A stretch of DNA of 40,294 bases from Erysipelotrichaceae bacterium (lineage in GTDB: Bacteria; Bacillota_I; Bacilli_A; Erysipelotrichales; Erysipelotrichaceae): the NCBI GenBank assembly GCA_016280635.1, contig JAEEHC010000051.1:1-40294 (forward strand), in the 5' to 3' direction. This document shows positions 26,809 to 33,903 of the stretch, one piece after another. The stretch's first letter is position 1. Every line of letters starts with the position of its first letter. Under the pieces are notes generated by a model. That model was not told the DNA's origin. It worked only from the letters and a program-made list of their open reading frames with translations, and made no database searches. The position numbers and the translations under genes were made by a program.

Positions 26809-26949
26809 TTACCCATAGAGAGTGAGCGAGGGACAAGCCCGATGACCTCACAGCAACCTGCCCCGTAGAGAGTAAGGTGCTAAAGCTTGTACGATGGATA
26901 AGAAACCGTCTTTGTCAAGTAAGTCCATCGTAGCGATGGGCTTTTCTTT
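26809..26949 (+). ncRNA. SAM-I-clan riboswitch with terminator/antiterminator (P4 absent)
   Basis: The core has the S-box signatures GAGGGA, GCCCGATGA, GCAACC and AAGGTGCTAAA in the right order. P1: TTACCCAT (26809-26816) with ATGGATAA (26894-26901), one mismatch. P2: GTGAG (26822-26826) with CTCAC (26847-26851), capped by GGG/CCC. The pseudoknot is complementary: loop ACAAG (26833-26837) with CTTGT (26886-26890). P3: ACCT with AGGT. No P4 is present between pseudoknot and P1, as in SAM-IV or SAM-I/IV variants. Terminator: GTCCATCG (26923-26930) with CGATGGGC (26934-26941), then TTTTCTTT. Antiterminator: ACGATGGA (26891-26898) with TCCATCGT (26924-26931), which excludes P1. SAM should therefore turn the gene off. 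Confidence 0.85.
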
Positions 26950-26974
26950 CCGGGTAAGGAAAGGATTGAAAAAA

Positions 26975-27868
26975 ATGACTTTATTTGATGAACTGATTGA
27001 AGAAACCCAAAACCGTGGCCTTTACGGCATGCAGCCCGTGGTAAAGGGAAACATCGTTTCCTTGACGGACCCGGAGGCTTATGACGCTGACGGACTTCTG
27101 CCTTATGGCTTATCCGGGATTATCGTACCGGTTCTGGGAAATCCCGGAGAGATCAATAAGATCTTTCGCGGCATTAACCGCGATAAGCCCTGGCACTCTC
27201 CGGACATCTATTACCTGGGAAATTATCAGCAGGCCGAAGAGCTGAAAAAGCACTTCGGCATCCGTGAACTCAACAGCCGCGACCAGAAGGTCAAGGTGTT
27301 CTGCTGGGGTGGTGATACCGCAGACAATCAGGCCTACTACTACATGAATAAAGAACTGGTCCGCCGCTGGATCTACGATGACGAAGGCCACCCCCGGCTC
27401 TTGCAGCCCTGGGAGAGTCTTGACAGCATCCTTTTTCCTGAAGCAGTTCCGGTCAGTTTTCTGCGCTGTCTGAGCATCCACGCGCCAATGCGCTTACATG
27501 TAAACATCGCCGGTAAGTCCTACAGTCAGGTGTTCATCACTGGCCCGCGTTTCCACCAGCAGCTGGAAAGGTACGCGGAAGTGCTGAATGCTGAAGACCG
27601 GCAAAACGGCACCTCTCTTCTTAGGGAATACTACCTGATCCATAAGGGAGCAACGCCGCTAGATGAGCGGGCCGTCAAGATTGACGGGGTTAGTGGAAAG
27701 ATCAAGGAGTACCCAAAGGTCAGCTATGGCAGCGGACATAAAGATGATGATGAGTGTTTACAGTTGGATCTGAGTCGGATCTGTCTGGCACCTTACGATA
27801 ATTTCTTCCATCTGGGAGCTCTGCTGCAGGAAAACCACCAACTTATCGAGCGACTGCACGGTGAGTAA
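26975..27868 (+). CDS. Unknown protein controlled by a SAM-I-clan riboswitch
   Basis: A 297-residue soluble protein with no family I recognise. It is rich in aromatic and charged residues, and contains SLTDPEAYDADGLLPYGLSG near residue 25, VKVFCWGGDTADNQAYYYMNK near 105 and a C-terminal LSRICLAPYDNFFHLGALL. No catalytic motif, membrane segment or signal peptide is evident. ATG 26975 is the start because an AAGGAAAGG ribosome binding site precedes it and the in-frame ATG at 26894 lies in the riboswitch P1 helix. It is monocistronic and lies between the VWA operon and the FtsH-like gene. Its control suggests a link to S-adenosylmethionine or methionine status. Confidence 0.75.
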   Translation: MTLFDELIEETQNRGLYGMQPVVKGNIVSLTDPEAYDADGLLPYGLSGIIVPVLGNPGEINKIFRGINRDKPWHSPDIYYLGNYQQAEELKKHFGIRELNSRDQKVKVFCWGGDTADNQAYYYMNKELVRRWIYDDEGHPRLLQPWESLDSILFPEAVPVSFLRCLSIHAPMRLHVNIAGKSYSQVFITGPRFHQQLERYAEVLNAEDRQNGTSLLREYYLIHKGATPLDERAVKIDGVSGKIKEYPKVSYGSGHKDDDECLQLDLSRICLAPYDNFFHLGALLQENHQLIERLHGE

Positions 27869-27870
27869 AA

Positions 27871-27884
27871 CCCAGATATATGGG
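27871..27884 (+). promoter_or_regulatory. Palindrome 2 upstream of the FtsH-like operon
   Basis: CCCAGATATATGGG, three bases after the stop of the previous gene and 38 bases before the -35 box. It is flanked by AA and TT so that the full hairpin AACCCA/TGGGTT forms, but no T-run follows. That makes an operator more likely than a terminator. Confidence 0.5.
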
Positions 27885-27922
27885 TTGAACTCAGATATTG
27901 AAACCTGAGGGCCGATTTTAAG

Positions 27923-27952
27923 TTGCCTGACTGAAAACGGCTGTGCTATGAT
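27923..27952 (+). promoter_or_regulatory. Promoter of the FtsH-like AAA protease gene
   Basis: TTGCCT at 27923-27928, 18 bases, TATGAT at 27947-27952, with extended -10 TGC. The stretch GATTTTAAGTTGC over the -35 is the same as at the helicase operon promoter. Confidence 0.7.
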
Positions 27953-27958
27953 GAGCGA

Positions 27959-28160
27959 GCCTACAGGAAAAACCACCCATAACATTACCAATTACCTTAC
28001 GGGTTTTCCTGTCAATCGTTCATTGAAATGCGAATATCGTCAGGGAATTTAAAACCGGATTGCCGATTTCTTCTTCTGACTGCCTGGGCAGTCGAAGATT
28101 AAGGGCACTGAAGAAAACGCCCGCTACAGATATATGAAGTAAAAGAAAGGGGAGATATAG
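27959..28160 (+). other. Structured 5' leader of the FtsH-like gene
   Basis: About 200 bases without a gene. CAGGAAAAACC near 27963 pairs with GGGTTTTCCTG near 28001 (10 of 11 pairs). A second hairpin has TCTTC-T-GACTGC and GCAGTC-GAAGA around a CTGG loop (28072-28098). CCCA, AACATTA and a TTGCCGATTT downstream are shared with the leader at 18886. No terminator with a T-run is seen. Confidence 0.45.
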
Positions 28161-29441
28161 ATGTTTGAAAGTATTATTGGTTATGAAAGCACTAAGAAAG
28201 AACTTGGCGTCATCGTAGATATGTTCCGCAACCCGCAGAAGTATGACAGAATCGGCGCTAAACCGGTCAACGGCGTTCTTCTTTATGGTGCCCCTGGCAC
28301 CGGCAAGACGACCATGATCAACGACATGATTGCCGCCTGCAACGTTACCACCTATGTCTTAAGAAAAGACAAGGCCAATGATGATTTCATCGATACCATC
28401 ACTGAGACCTTTGCCAAGGCTAAGGAAAATGCTCCGGCCATCGTCTTCATGGATGACATGGATAAGTTCGCCGACGACGATGAGCGCTGTCCGGAAGAGT
28501 ATACGGTCATTCAGGCCTGCATTGACGAAGTTCGCGGCTGCCAGGTTCTCGCTTTGGCTACCGTCAACGAGCGGGACCGTCTACCCAATTCCCTTATCAG
28601 GGCCGGCCGCTTCGATAAAGTCCTGAAGGTCGGTAATCCCGGCCGCAAGGACAGCGAGAGAATCGTTGCCCATTATCTGGCCCAGAAGGGCTGCGGCCCG
28701 GACATCGACGCTGCGGAGGTTGCCAGACTGCTGGATGGCTGCAACTGCGCTACACTGGAGTCCATCATCAATGAAGCCTCCATCATGGCTGCCTTCGATA
28801 ACCGTGAAACCCTGAGTCATCAGGACATCATCAACGCGACGCTTAATGTCGTCTACCATACCCCGGCCGCCCTCAACAGTGAGTCCGGTCAGCTGGACCC
28901 CACGCTGGCTTATCACGAAGCCGGTCATGCCGTGGTCTCTGAAGTTCTGGAACCGGGAAGTGTCAACATCGTCTCCACGGCCAACCGCAAGGGCGGCGAT
29001 GTCGGCGGCTTCACTTCCTATCAGCAGGCCGAGAACTACTTCAATTCCATCGATTACATGGAAAACCGGGTCATGTGCCTGTTAGCCGGCAAGGCGGCCA
29101 ATGATGTGGTCTTCGGCATCAACGATGTCGGCTGCACTGATGACCTGAGGCGGGCTTATGAAATCGTCGGCCGCTTCGTCGATTCCTACTGTTCTTACGG
29201 TTTCCACAGCTGGGAAGGCATTACCGAGGGGATGGAAAGTTCAAACGAACTGAAGAACAAGAAGGAAACGCTGGTTTCCTTCGAAATGGAAAAGTATTAC
29301 CAGAAGGTAAGAAGAATCCTCATCAATAACCGCTTCTTTCTGGACGCCGTAGCCCGGGAGTTGATGAACCGCAAGCTCATCACTTACCGCGACGTTCAGG
29401 CCATTAAGGCCAGCTGTCAATCCGTTGCTCCGGCAGCCTAG
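28161..29441 (+). CDS. Cytosolic FtsH-like AAA+ zinc protease
   Basis: A 426-residue protein that has the FtsH arrangement without the N-terminal membrane part. The AAA domain covers about 5-210: Walker A GAPGTGKT (Lys49), Walker B IVFMDDMDK (Asp98, Asp99 where FtsH has Glu) and the second region of homology NSLIRAGRFDK. The M41 peptidase domain carries HEAGH (His252, Glu253, His256) and a downstream GCTDDLRRA in which Asp328 would be the third zinc ligand. It should degrade or remodel cytosolic substrates. The Glu-to-Asp change may slow ATP hydrolysis. It has its own promoter and leader and ends inside a hairpin. I expect no membrane anchoring. Confidence 0.88.
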   Translation: MFESIIGYESTKKELGVIVDMFRNPQKYDRIGAKPVNGVLLYGAPGTGKTTMINDMIAACNVTTYVLRKDKANDDFIDTITETFAKAKENAPAIVFMDDMDKFADDDERCPEEYTVIQACIDEVRGCQVLALATVNERDRLPNSLIRAGRFDKVLKVGNPGRKDSERIVAHYLAQKGCGPDIDAAEVARLLDGCNCATLESIINEASIMAAFDNRETLSHQDIINATLNVVYHTPAALNSESGQLDPTLAYHEAGHAVVSEVLEPGSVNIVSTANRKGGDVGGFTSYQQAENYFNSIDYMENRVMCLLAGKAANDVVFGINDVGCTDDLRRAYEIVGRFVDSYCSYGFHSWEGITEGMESSNELKNKKETLVSFEMEKYYQKVRRILINNRFFLDAVARELMNRKLITYRDVQAIKASCQSVAPAA

Positions 29442-29468
29442 TCTGCCGGATCCCAAAAGGGCTATAAT
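29430..29468 (+). promoter_or_regulatory. Hairpin at the FtsH-like stop and possible promoter for the next gene
   Basis: CCGGCAG (29430-29436) pairs with CTGCCGG (29443-29449) and the TAG stop lies in the six-base loop; there is no T-run. A TATAAT at 29463-29468 lies 17 bases from AGTCTG, a poor -35, so a weak or activated promoter is possible. Confidence 0.45.
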
Positions 29469-29497
29469 ATGAGTGAAATCAATTGGAGGTATAAGAC

Positions 29498-30007
29498 ATG
29501 AAATACACATCAGCACAGGCAAATAAGTTATTACGCAAGCTCAATGAAGACTACGCTTCCCTGCAGCAGAATGAAAAGGACAGTTATATGTTCGTCGCTG
29601 CCCTGAACGAAGACCCTGAGTCGGTCAGGCCGCAGTATGATTACACCAAGATGCAGGCTGAGATGAAGGCTCTGGAAGAGCGCATCCGCAAGCTGAAGCA
29701 CGCCATCAACCAGTTCAATGTCTCCACCAGAGTGGAGCAGTTCAACATGACCATCGACGAGATGCTGGTCTACATTCCCCAGCTTACCCGTCAGAAGCAG
29801 AAACTTCAGGTAATGAAGAACAAGCTTCCCAAATCCCGTGTTCAGCAGCGCTATGGCGGCTCATCCAACATCATTGACTACGAGTACACCAACTACGACC
29901 TCGATAAGGTCCGTCAGGACTATGACGCGGTAAGCGATGAGCTGGCCCGGGCTCAGTTGGCCTTGGACACGCTCAACACTACCATCGAATTCGAACTGGA
30001 CATTTAA
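29498..30007 (+). CDS. Coiled-coil protein, DIP1984/septicolysin-like (tentative)
   Basis: A 169-residue helical protein with heptad-rich stretches at about 1-30, 45-75 and 135-165. The central part, QFNVSTRVEQFNMTIDEMLV followed by LTRQKQKLQVMKNKLP and then SSNIIDYEYTNYDLDKVRQD, fits the layout of DIP1984-type proteins, small coiled-coil proteins of unknown role. The match was made from memory of the pattern only. It has a TGGAGG ribosome binding site and follows the FtsH-like gene by 56 bases, so it may be an adaptor or substrate of that protease. Confidence 0.6.
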   Translation: MKYTSAQANKLLRKLNEDYASLQQNEKDSYMFVAALNEDPESVRPQYDYTKMQAEMKALEERIRKLKHAINQFNVSTRVEQFNMTIDEMLVYIPQLTRQKQKLQVMKNKLPKSRVQQRYGGSSNIIDYEYTNYDLDKVRQDYDAVSDELARAQLALDTLNTTIEFELDI

Positions 30008-30096
30008 GCCAGTATTATTCCTCCGTTTCCGTCTCCCCCGATATTTTACAAAATCTTTAGTAAAGATCTCTGCGGGTTAAGGTACATGGTTAATGT

Positions 30097-30272
30097 TGCC
30101 CGTTATTGACTCTGTTATTGATTATGAAATATTGTTCAAGGTCTCTCCATTATGGAAAGGAAAAAAACTGATTAAAAGACGGAAACGGGAAAACTTCCCA
30201 AATCCCGGCAGCTGAAGTAAGGGTTACAGGCTGCCGGGTGCTTTTATTAAGGAACATCAGGAGGTGAGAATA
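30097..30272 (+). ncRNA. Leader RNA element A with covarying hairpin
   Basis: The region from CCGTTATTGACTCTGTTATT (near 30100) to the start of the SprT-like gene is matched by the segment at 34636-34798. Hairpin 1 is GGGAA (30187-30191) with TTCCC (30195-30199). Hairpin 2 is CCCGGCAGC (30204-30212) with GCTGCCGGG (30230-30238). Its inside holds a conserved TGAA/AG internal loop and a GTAA-GGG-TTAC cap. TGCTTTTATT follows the stem, so it may act as a terminator or attenuator. A possible promoter with TTGCCC lies at the left edge. Confidence 0.6.
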
Positions 30273-30911
30273 ATGAATCTGATTGGTAAGAAAGTCAGAC
30301 ATTCAAGCTATGGCCAGGGTACGGTCACGGCCTTTTACCCGGCCAATAATACCATCCGGCTGGTCTTTGAAAACCAGCCGGAGCGTCCCTATGACATTCT
30401 GGCTGATTTTGACTCCGGCCTGCTGGAAAGCGATGAGCAAGCCATTCATGAGACGATTGCCTACATCAAGAGTCTTCCTTCCTATCGCCTCAGCTCCAAG
30501 GCCTTGGGAGAAAGAAAGACCAAGGACAAGGATCTCAGCGCCTTTCTAACCGACTGCCAGCAGCTTCTGGAAGAGTTGGGCATCAAGATTGGTGTCATTG
30601 AAAGCGTTGGCGTTGAAAACCGGCTTGACCGCTGGGGAGTGTGTAAGTCATTAGGCAATGGGCGCTTCCGCATCCTGATCAGCCAGATTCTGCTTCAGGA
30701 TGAAGCACCGGACTGGATGGTTTATCAGACGCTGCTTCATGAACTGCTTCACGCCGCTGAGGCCTGCTGCGGTCATGGTCATAATAAGAAATGGAAACAA
30801 CTGGCGGCAATCATAAACCGCAAGTGCGGCTACGACATCTCCGCCAAGGACCGCTGGTTTGATTATCTGTTGCTGGATGCCGTGGGCAGCTGGCCGCATT
30901 TTAAGAGATAA
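30273..30911 (+). CDS. SprT-like zinc metalloprotease with N-terminal Tudor/CarD-like domain
   Basis: Residues 1 to about 55 form a small beta domain (GKKVRHSSYGQGTVTAFYP) of the kind seen at the start of many Bacillota regulators. The SprT-like domain spans about 85-200: LDRWGVCKSLGNGRFRILIS, then HELLHAAEACCGHGH, with His156, Glu157, His160 and His170 (or His168) as zinc and catalytic residues. SprT/Spartan proteins cut proteins cross-linked to DNA. ATG 30273 follows an AGGAGGTGAG ribosome binding site; the upstream GTG at 30264 is inside that site. The downstream gene at 31610 is a diverged paralogue. A role in removing DNA-protein crosslinks near the helicase is an attractive inference. 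Confidence 0.87.
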   Translation: MNLIGKKVRHSSYGQGTVTAFYPANNTIRLVFENQPERPYDILADFDSGLLESDEQAIHETIAYIKSLPSYRLSSKALGERKTKDKDLSAFLTDCQQLLEELGIKIGVIESVGVENRLDRWGVCKSLGNGRFRILISQILLQDEAPDWMVYQTLLHELLHAAEACCGHGHNKKWKQLAAIINRKCGYDISAKDRWFDYLLLDAVGSWPHFKR

Positions 30912-30925
30912 GAGGTAAATAGATT

Positions 30926-31456
30926 GTGAATAATAAAGATAACATGATTGATTCTGAAGCGTTTGAGCGCTTCCGCGCTCTGGAAAGCTGGGTGGAAGAA
31001 AATCTCAGAAGCTTTGACATTGACAAATACATTGACGAGATCTTTAAGGACCATAAGCCGGCCAGCCAGCTCATTCTGGACTACCAGTATTCTTTGGACG
31101 AACTGGGCAGCTGCGGTCAGGCCTACTGGCTGATCAGCCGGCACTTTTCCCGAGCTGAAATTGCGCAATTAAAACAGAGTGTCGCTAAGCTGTTTGCCGC
31201 CCTGCAGTCTCTGGCTGAAGGTGGACTGGATGGTCAGAAGTTTCCCGAAAGCTCAAAGGCCAAAGACCTGCTGGAAAACCTTGGCGTTAAGGAACCGGAT
31301 ATTACCCATCTAATAATTTATGGGGCCAGGATCATGAAACTTGTTCAGTTGGGCAGTCCAACCATCATCATTAACAATGAGAAGAGAATGCTGGTGAACG
31401 CACTGATCGCCGGCTGCGTAGAGGCCAGTGATCGGCGGAGAATTGAAGAGTTGTAA
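30926..31456 (+). CDS. Unknown helical protein in the SprT operon
   Basis: A 176-residue, mainly helical acidic protein with no family I recognise. The N-terminus has FERFRALESWVEENLRSFD and the C-terminus IEEL. It starts with GTG 30926, nine bases after an AAGAGGTAA ribosome binding site; an ATG at 30944 is an alternative. It lies 14 bases after the SprT-like gene and is followed by a strong terminator, so the two form a unit. Confidence 0.65.
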   Translation: MNNKDNMIDSEAFERFRALESWVEENLRSFDIDKYIDEIFKDHKPASQLILDYQYSLDELGSCGQAYWLISRHFSRAEIAQLKQSVAKLFAALQSLAEGGLDGQKFPESSKAKDLLENLGVKEPDITHLIIYGARIMKLVQLGSPTIIINNEKRMLVNALIAGCVEASDRRRIEEL

Positions 31457-31483
31457 ATGACAGGCCGCAAGGGCTGTCATTTT
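31455..31483 (+). terminator. Intrinsic terminator
   Basis: AAATGACAG (31455-31463) pairs with CTGTCATTT (31474-31482), with an inner CC/GG pair and a GCAA loop, then a T. The stem includes the stop codon of the preceding gene. This is a strong end point for the SprT operon. Confidence 0.85.
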
Positions 31484-31492
31484 AACAATAAA

Positions 31493-31572
31493 ACCATATA
31501 TGTGGGATGAACTGACCTTATTTGAAAACCTCCGGTAATTCTGTTTACACCGGTAAACCGGCAGTATATAAT
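31493..31572 (+). promoter_or_regulatory. Palindrome 3 and promoter of the dead-SprT operon
   Basis: ACCATATATGTGGG at 31493-31506 is followed, 37 bases later, by TTTACA (31544-31549), 17 bases and TATAAT (31567-31572). A TTTGAAAA stretch lies between, as in the other two promoters. TTTAC-N4-GTAAA also overlaps the -35 box. Confidence 0.7.
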
Positions 31573-31609
31573 GAGCCAGTAATTGCGAAAAAAATTGGAG
31601 GTTTATATT

Positions 31610-32308
31610 ATGGAATTTACCGGTTTAAGAGTGAATCATTTTAAAGACGGCCTTGGCACCATCATCGCCTTCTACCCAGTACACAATCTTCTCAAAGTCA
31701 AGTTCGACATGGGTCGTACCAGCTTCTACGATTACCCACAGGATTTCTATCCCGGTGGTGTTCTTTCCACTTCTTCATCAGATATTATCAACTATATTTA
31801 TAGTCTACCCCGTTTTCAGTTTTCCAAGCGCGCTCTGGGGGACCAGGCTACCAGGGGCAAAGATCTGTCTGTTTTCCGGGAAAACTGTCTGTCCGTCTTA
31901 ACCGACCTGCAGATACCCTTTAACAGTCAGCCCTTTTCCTTTACCATTAACAGCCGTTTGAAAACCAGTCTCTGCCGCACTGTCAGAACTGAGTATCTTA
32001 CCGACTCCCAGTTTGCCTTTCATTATGAGATCCAGGTCAGTCCCAGACTCATTGACGATACTGTAGCAGACGCTACAGTTTACCAAACACTGCTTAAAGA
32101 AATCCTTCATGTGGTCAGATGTACCGTTGCCTTCTCCAACTCAGAAGTCGCCAGATACATGGAAATCATTGGCCGGGAGTGCGGCTATCAACTTTCTGAT
32201 AAGCTGTTCCTTTCCGGCTTGCCGGAGGTCAGGAAGAAGGCTGAAGACACCTTCAGCCTTCCTGTTGTTCCCAATTTAAAACGGGCACCTGCGGTTTATG
32301 CGGCTTAG
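31610..32308 (+). CDS. Catalytically dead SprT-like paralogue
   Basis: This 232-residue protein has the same two-domain plan as the SprT-like protein at 30273: an N-terminal beta domain (LRVNHFKDGLGTIIAFYP), a shared linker (SLPRFQFSKRALGDQA) and a C-terminal SprT-like region. The zinc motif HELLH has become KEILH (Lys163, Glu164, His167), the downstream GHGH is gone and WGVC has become SLCRT, so peptidase activity is not expected. Intact reading and conserved length argue that it still has a role, for example as a regulatory or targeting subunit. ATG 31610 follows a GGAGG ribosome binding site. Confidence 0.82.
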   Translation: MEFTGLRVNHFKDGLGTIIAFYPVHNLLKVKFDMGRTSFYDYPQDFYPGGVLSTSSSDIINYIYSLPRFQFSKRALGDQATRGKDLSVFRENCLSVLTDLQIPFNSQPFSFTINSRLKTSLCRTVRTEYLTDSQFAFHYEIQVSPRLIDDTVADATVYQTLLKEILHVVRCTVAFSNSEVARYMEIIGRECGYQLSDKLFLSGLPEVRKKAEDTFSLPVVPNLKRAPAVYAA

Positions 32309-32374
32309 GGCAACCGCTGATTGGCAGCTGATGGGTTTTGATTTATCATTTGTTTTAGGAAAGGATAGGCCTTA

Positions 32375-32698
32375 ATGAATAGAACCCGAGCGGAAAGAAA
32401 CCGCAATACCAGAAAGAAGATAAACAGAAGACTGAAACTGATCAGAGCAAAGTATCTTTCCGCCTACGGCCTTCCCGGAGAGTTCGTTGCGCAGCCGCAT
32501 CGGCTGGCTAAGAACAAATACGAGGGGAGATCCTTTAACTGTCATACCAACAACAAGACCAAGAGACACATTCATGGCAATTATTACCCTTCCCGATTCT
32601 GGAAGAAAACTGATCAGCAGCGCATTGACGCCATGGATCAGGACATCAGGGAATTGCCGTGGATTTCTGAAAGAGCAGCGGAGAAAAAAGAAAGATGA
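32375..32698 (+). CDS. Small basic protein of unknown function
   Basis: A 107-residue, strongly basic protein with clusters such as RTRAERNRNTRKKINRRLK at the N-terminus and HTNNKTKRHIHGNYYPSRFW in the middle. The composition suggests nucleic acid binding. No known domain was recognised. Its stop overlaps the next ATG by four bases, so the two are co-expressed. The Lys/Arg codons AGA and AAG are frequent. Confidence 0.6.
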   Translation: MNRTRAERNRNTRKKINRRLKLIRAKYLSAYGLPGEFVAQPHRLAKNKYEGRSFNCHTNNKTKRHIHGNYYPSRFWKKTDQQRIDAMDQDIRELPWISERAAEKKER

Positions 32699-33129
32699 AT
32701 AATAAGAAAATCGTTCCTGATGCGGTTTGCGTTGCCAGTTCAGCGTTATATAAGGGCATCTTCTGGATCGTTGACTGGAAACAACTGGAAAACAATGCGC
32801 CTTATTTCCTTAAGATTGCCACGGACCGGTATGGGTTTGTATTGTCTTCTGATCATGAACTCACCAGCAAAAAAGGCGATAACTATAATCATCGCCTCAG
32901 CTGGGCGTCCCTGCCCCATCAACTGACTGATGGCAAGGCTTATAACTACTATCCCCGGGGCAGAGTGGAGATCAGAAATGATGAAGCCAGAATCTTCATT
33001 AATCCGCTTCTGAATGAAGATGAAATAATTAACTACATCAGGGAGCAGTTTAATCTGAATGGGAAAACCATTGGAAAGATCAGGATCCTGATTGATCATA
33101 GCAGCCATTACCGCTCAGGGCAAAACTGA
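32695..33129 (+). CDS. Unknown protein with a degraded relative at 37.4 kb
   Basis: A 144-residue protein of unknown family with a mixed alpha/beta pattern; notable segments are LPHQLTDGKAYNYYPRGRVE and INYIREQFNLNGKTIGKIRI. The C-terminal 36 residues have a clear but decayed counterpart in the AT-rich island (37401-37514), so the family is locally duplicated. The ATG overlaps the preceding gene by four bases. No motif suggests an enzymatic role. Confidence 0.65.
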   Translation: MNNKKIVPDAVCVASSALYKGIFWIVDWKQLENNAPYFLKIATDRYGFVLSSDHELTSKKGDNYNHRLSWASLPHQLTDGKAYNYYPRGRVEIRNDEARIFINPLLNEDEIINYIREQFNLNGKTIGKIRILIDHSSHYRSGQN

Positions 33130-33198
33130 AGCATTAATGTGGTATCATGTAAGCAGAAATAAATGAAAAGATCATCAGCCATCTAAAGGAGAAAAACA

Positions 33199-33741
33199 TT
33201 GTTCTTTCATAAGGATAACAGCCTTAAGAATATTCTGGCTAAGGCGAAGCAACAGCGTGATCAGGACTTAAGCGCCATGGCATATGACGTGCTGTTTCTT
33301 GACTACGACGGGGTAGTGAACATCATCTATCCCGGTGGCTATGAGCGCTTCAGCAAGCCTCTGGTAGCCAATGTCAGCAAGCTCTGTAAGCAGTTTGACC
33401 TGAAGATCGTGGTCATCTCTTCCTGGAAGATCTCACCTGACTATGCTGCTTATCTGTATGAAGCCGGGTTGGATCCGGAAGTAAAGGTCTTTGGCAAGAC
33501 TGATGACATTCCCGGTCCCAGAGAAGAAGAGATAAAGAAATACCTGCAGGATCACATCTACATTGATAATTTCATCATCCTTGATGACGGTCTGTTTGAT
33601 GAGTTAAGACCCTACCAGGTCAGAACAACCATGGCTGAAGGCTTTGATGACGTCAAATATGAAGAAGCGGTCCAACTGATTAAGCGAATGAAGAATAATA
33701 ATCGTTTCTCAATCAGCCTTGAGAAGCGCGTCTCTGTTTAG
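33199..33741 (+). CDS. HAD-like protein (HAD_SAK_2-like)
   Basis: A 180-residue protein of the haloacid dehalogenase fold. Motif I is LFLDYDGVVN (about residues 32-41), the nucleophile being the first Asp. VVISSWK holds the motif II Ser and FIILDDG the C-terminal acidic pair. The compact form matches HAD_SAK_2-like phosphatase/kinase-type proteins. The start is a TTG at 33199, seven bases after an AAAGGAG ribosome binding site; the first downstream ATG would cut off about 26 residues. It may be a nucleotide or sugar phosphatase. It is the last gene with host-like base composition before the AT-rich island. Confidence 0.78.
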   Translation: MFFHKDNSLKNILAKAKQQRDQDLSAMAYDVLFLDYDGVVNIIYPGGYERFSKPLVANVSKLCKQFDLKIVVISSWKISPDYAAYLYEAGLDPEVKVFGKTDDIPGPREEEIKKYLQDHIYIDNFIILDDGLFDELRPYQVRTTMAEGFDDVKYEEAVQLIKRMKNNNRFSISLEKRVSV

Positions 33742-33755
33742 ATGTTCTAAACAGA
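33733..33755 (+). other. Perfect inverted repeat at the HAD stop
   Basis: TCTGTTTAGA and TCTAAACAGA form a 10-bp perfect repeat around TGT, including the stop codon. No T-run follows. It marks the border where the base composition becomes AT-rich and could be a terminator or a junction. Confidence 0.4.
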
Positions 33756-33903
33756 TTATCAGTACGAGCCAAATAATACTCAGTGGAGAAGTGCCTGGGC
33801 CTCACTGTGCAGGAAGAAAGCAAATAAACGAACTTGTAAATGGAAGGACATAGGGTGATTACTTCACTGAATAAGATGTTTTGAAGGAAAAGGAGATAAA
33901 ACA

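Noticed and set aside
26894-26974. In-frame ATG at 26894 as the start of the riboswitch-controlled gene
   Set aside because: The ATG lies in the 3' strand of riboswitch P1 and the extension spans the terminator hairpin; the ATG at 26975 has a proper ribosome binding site.
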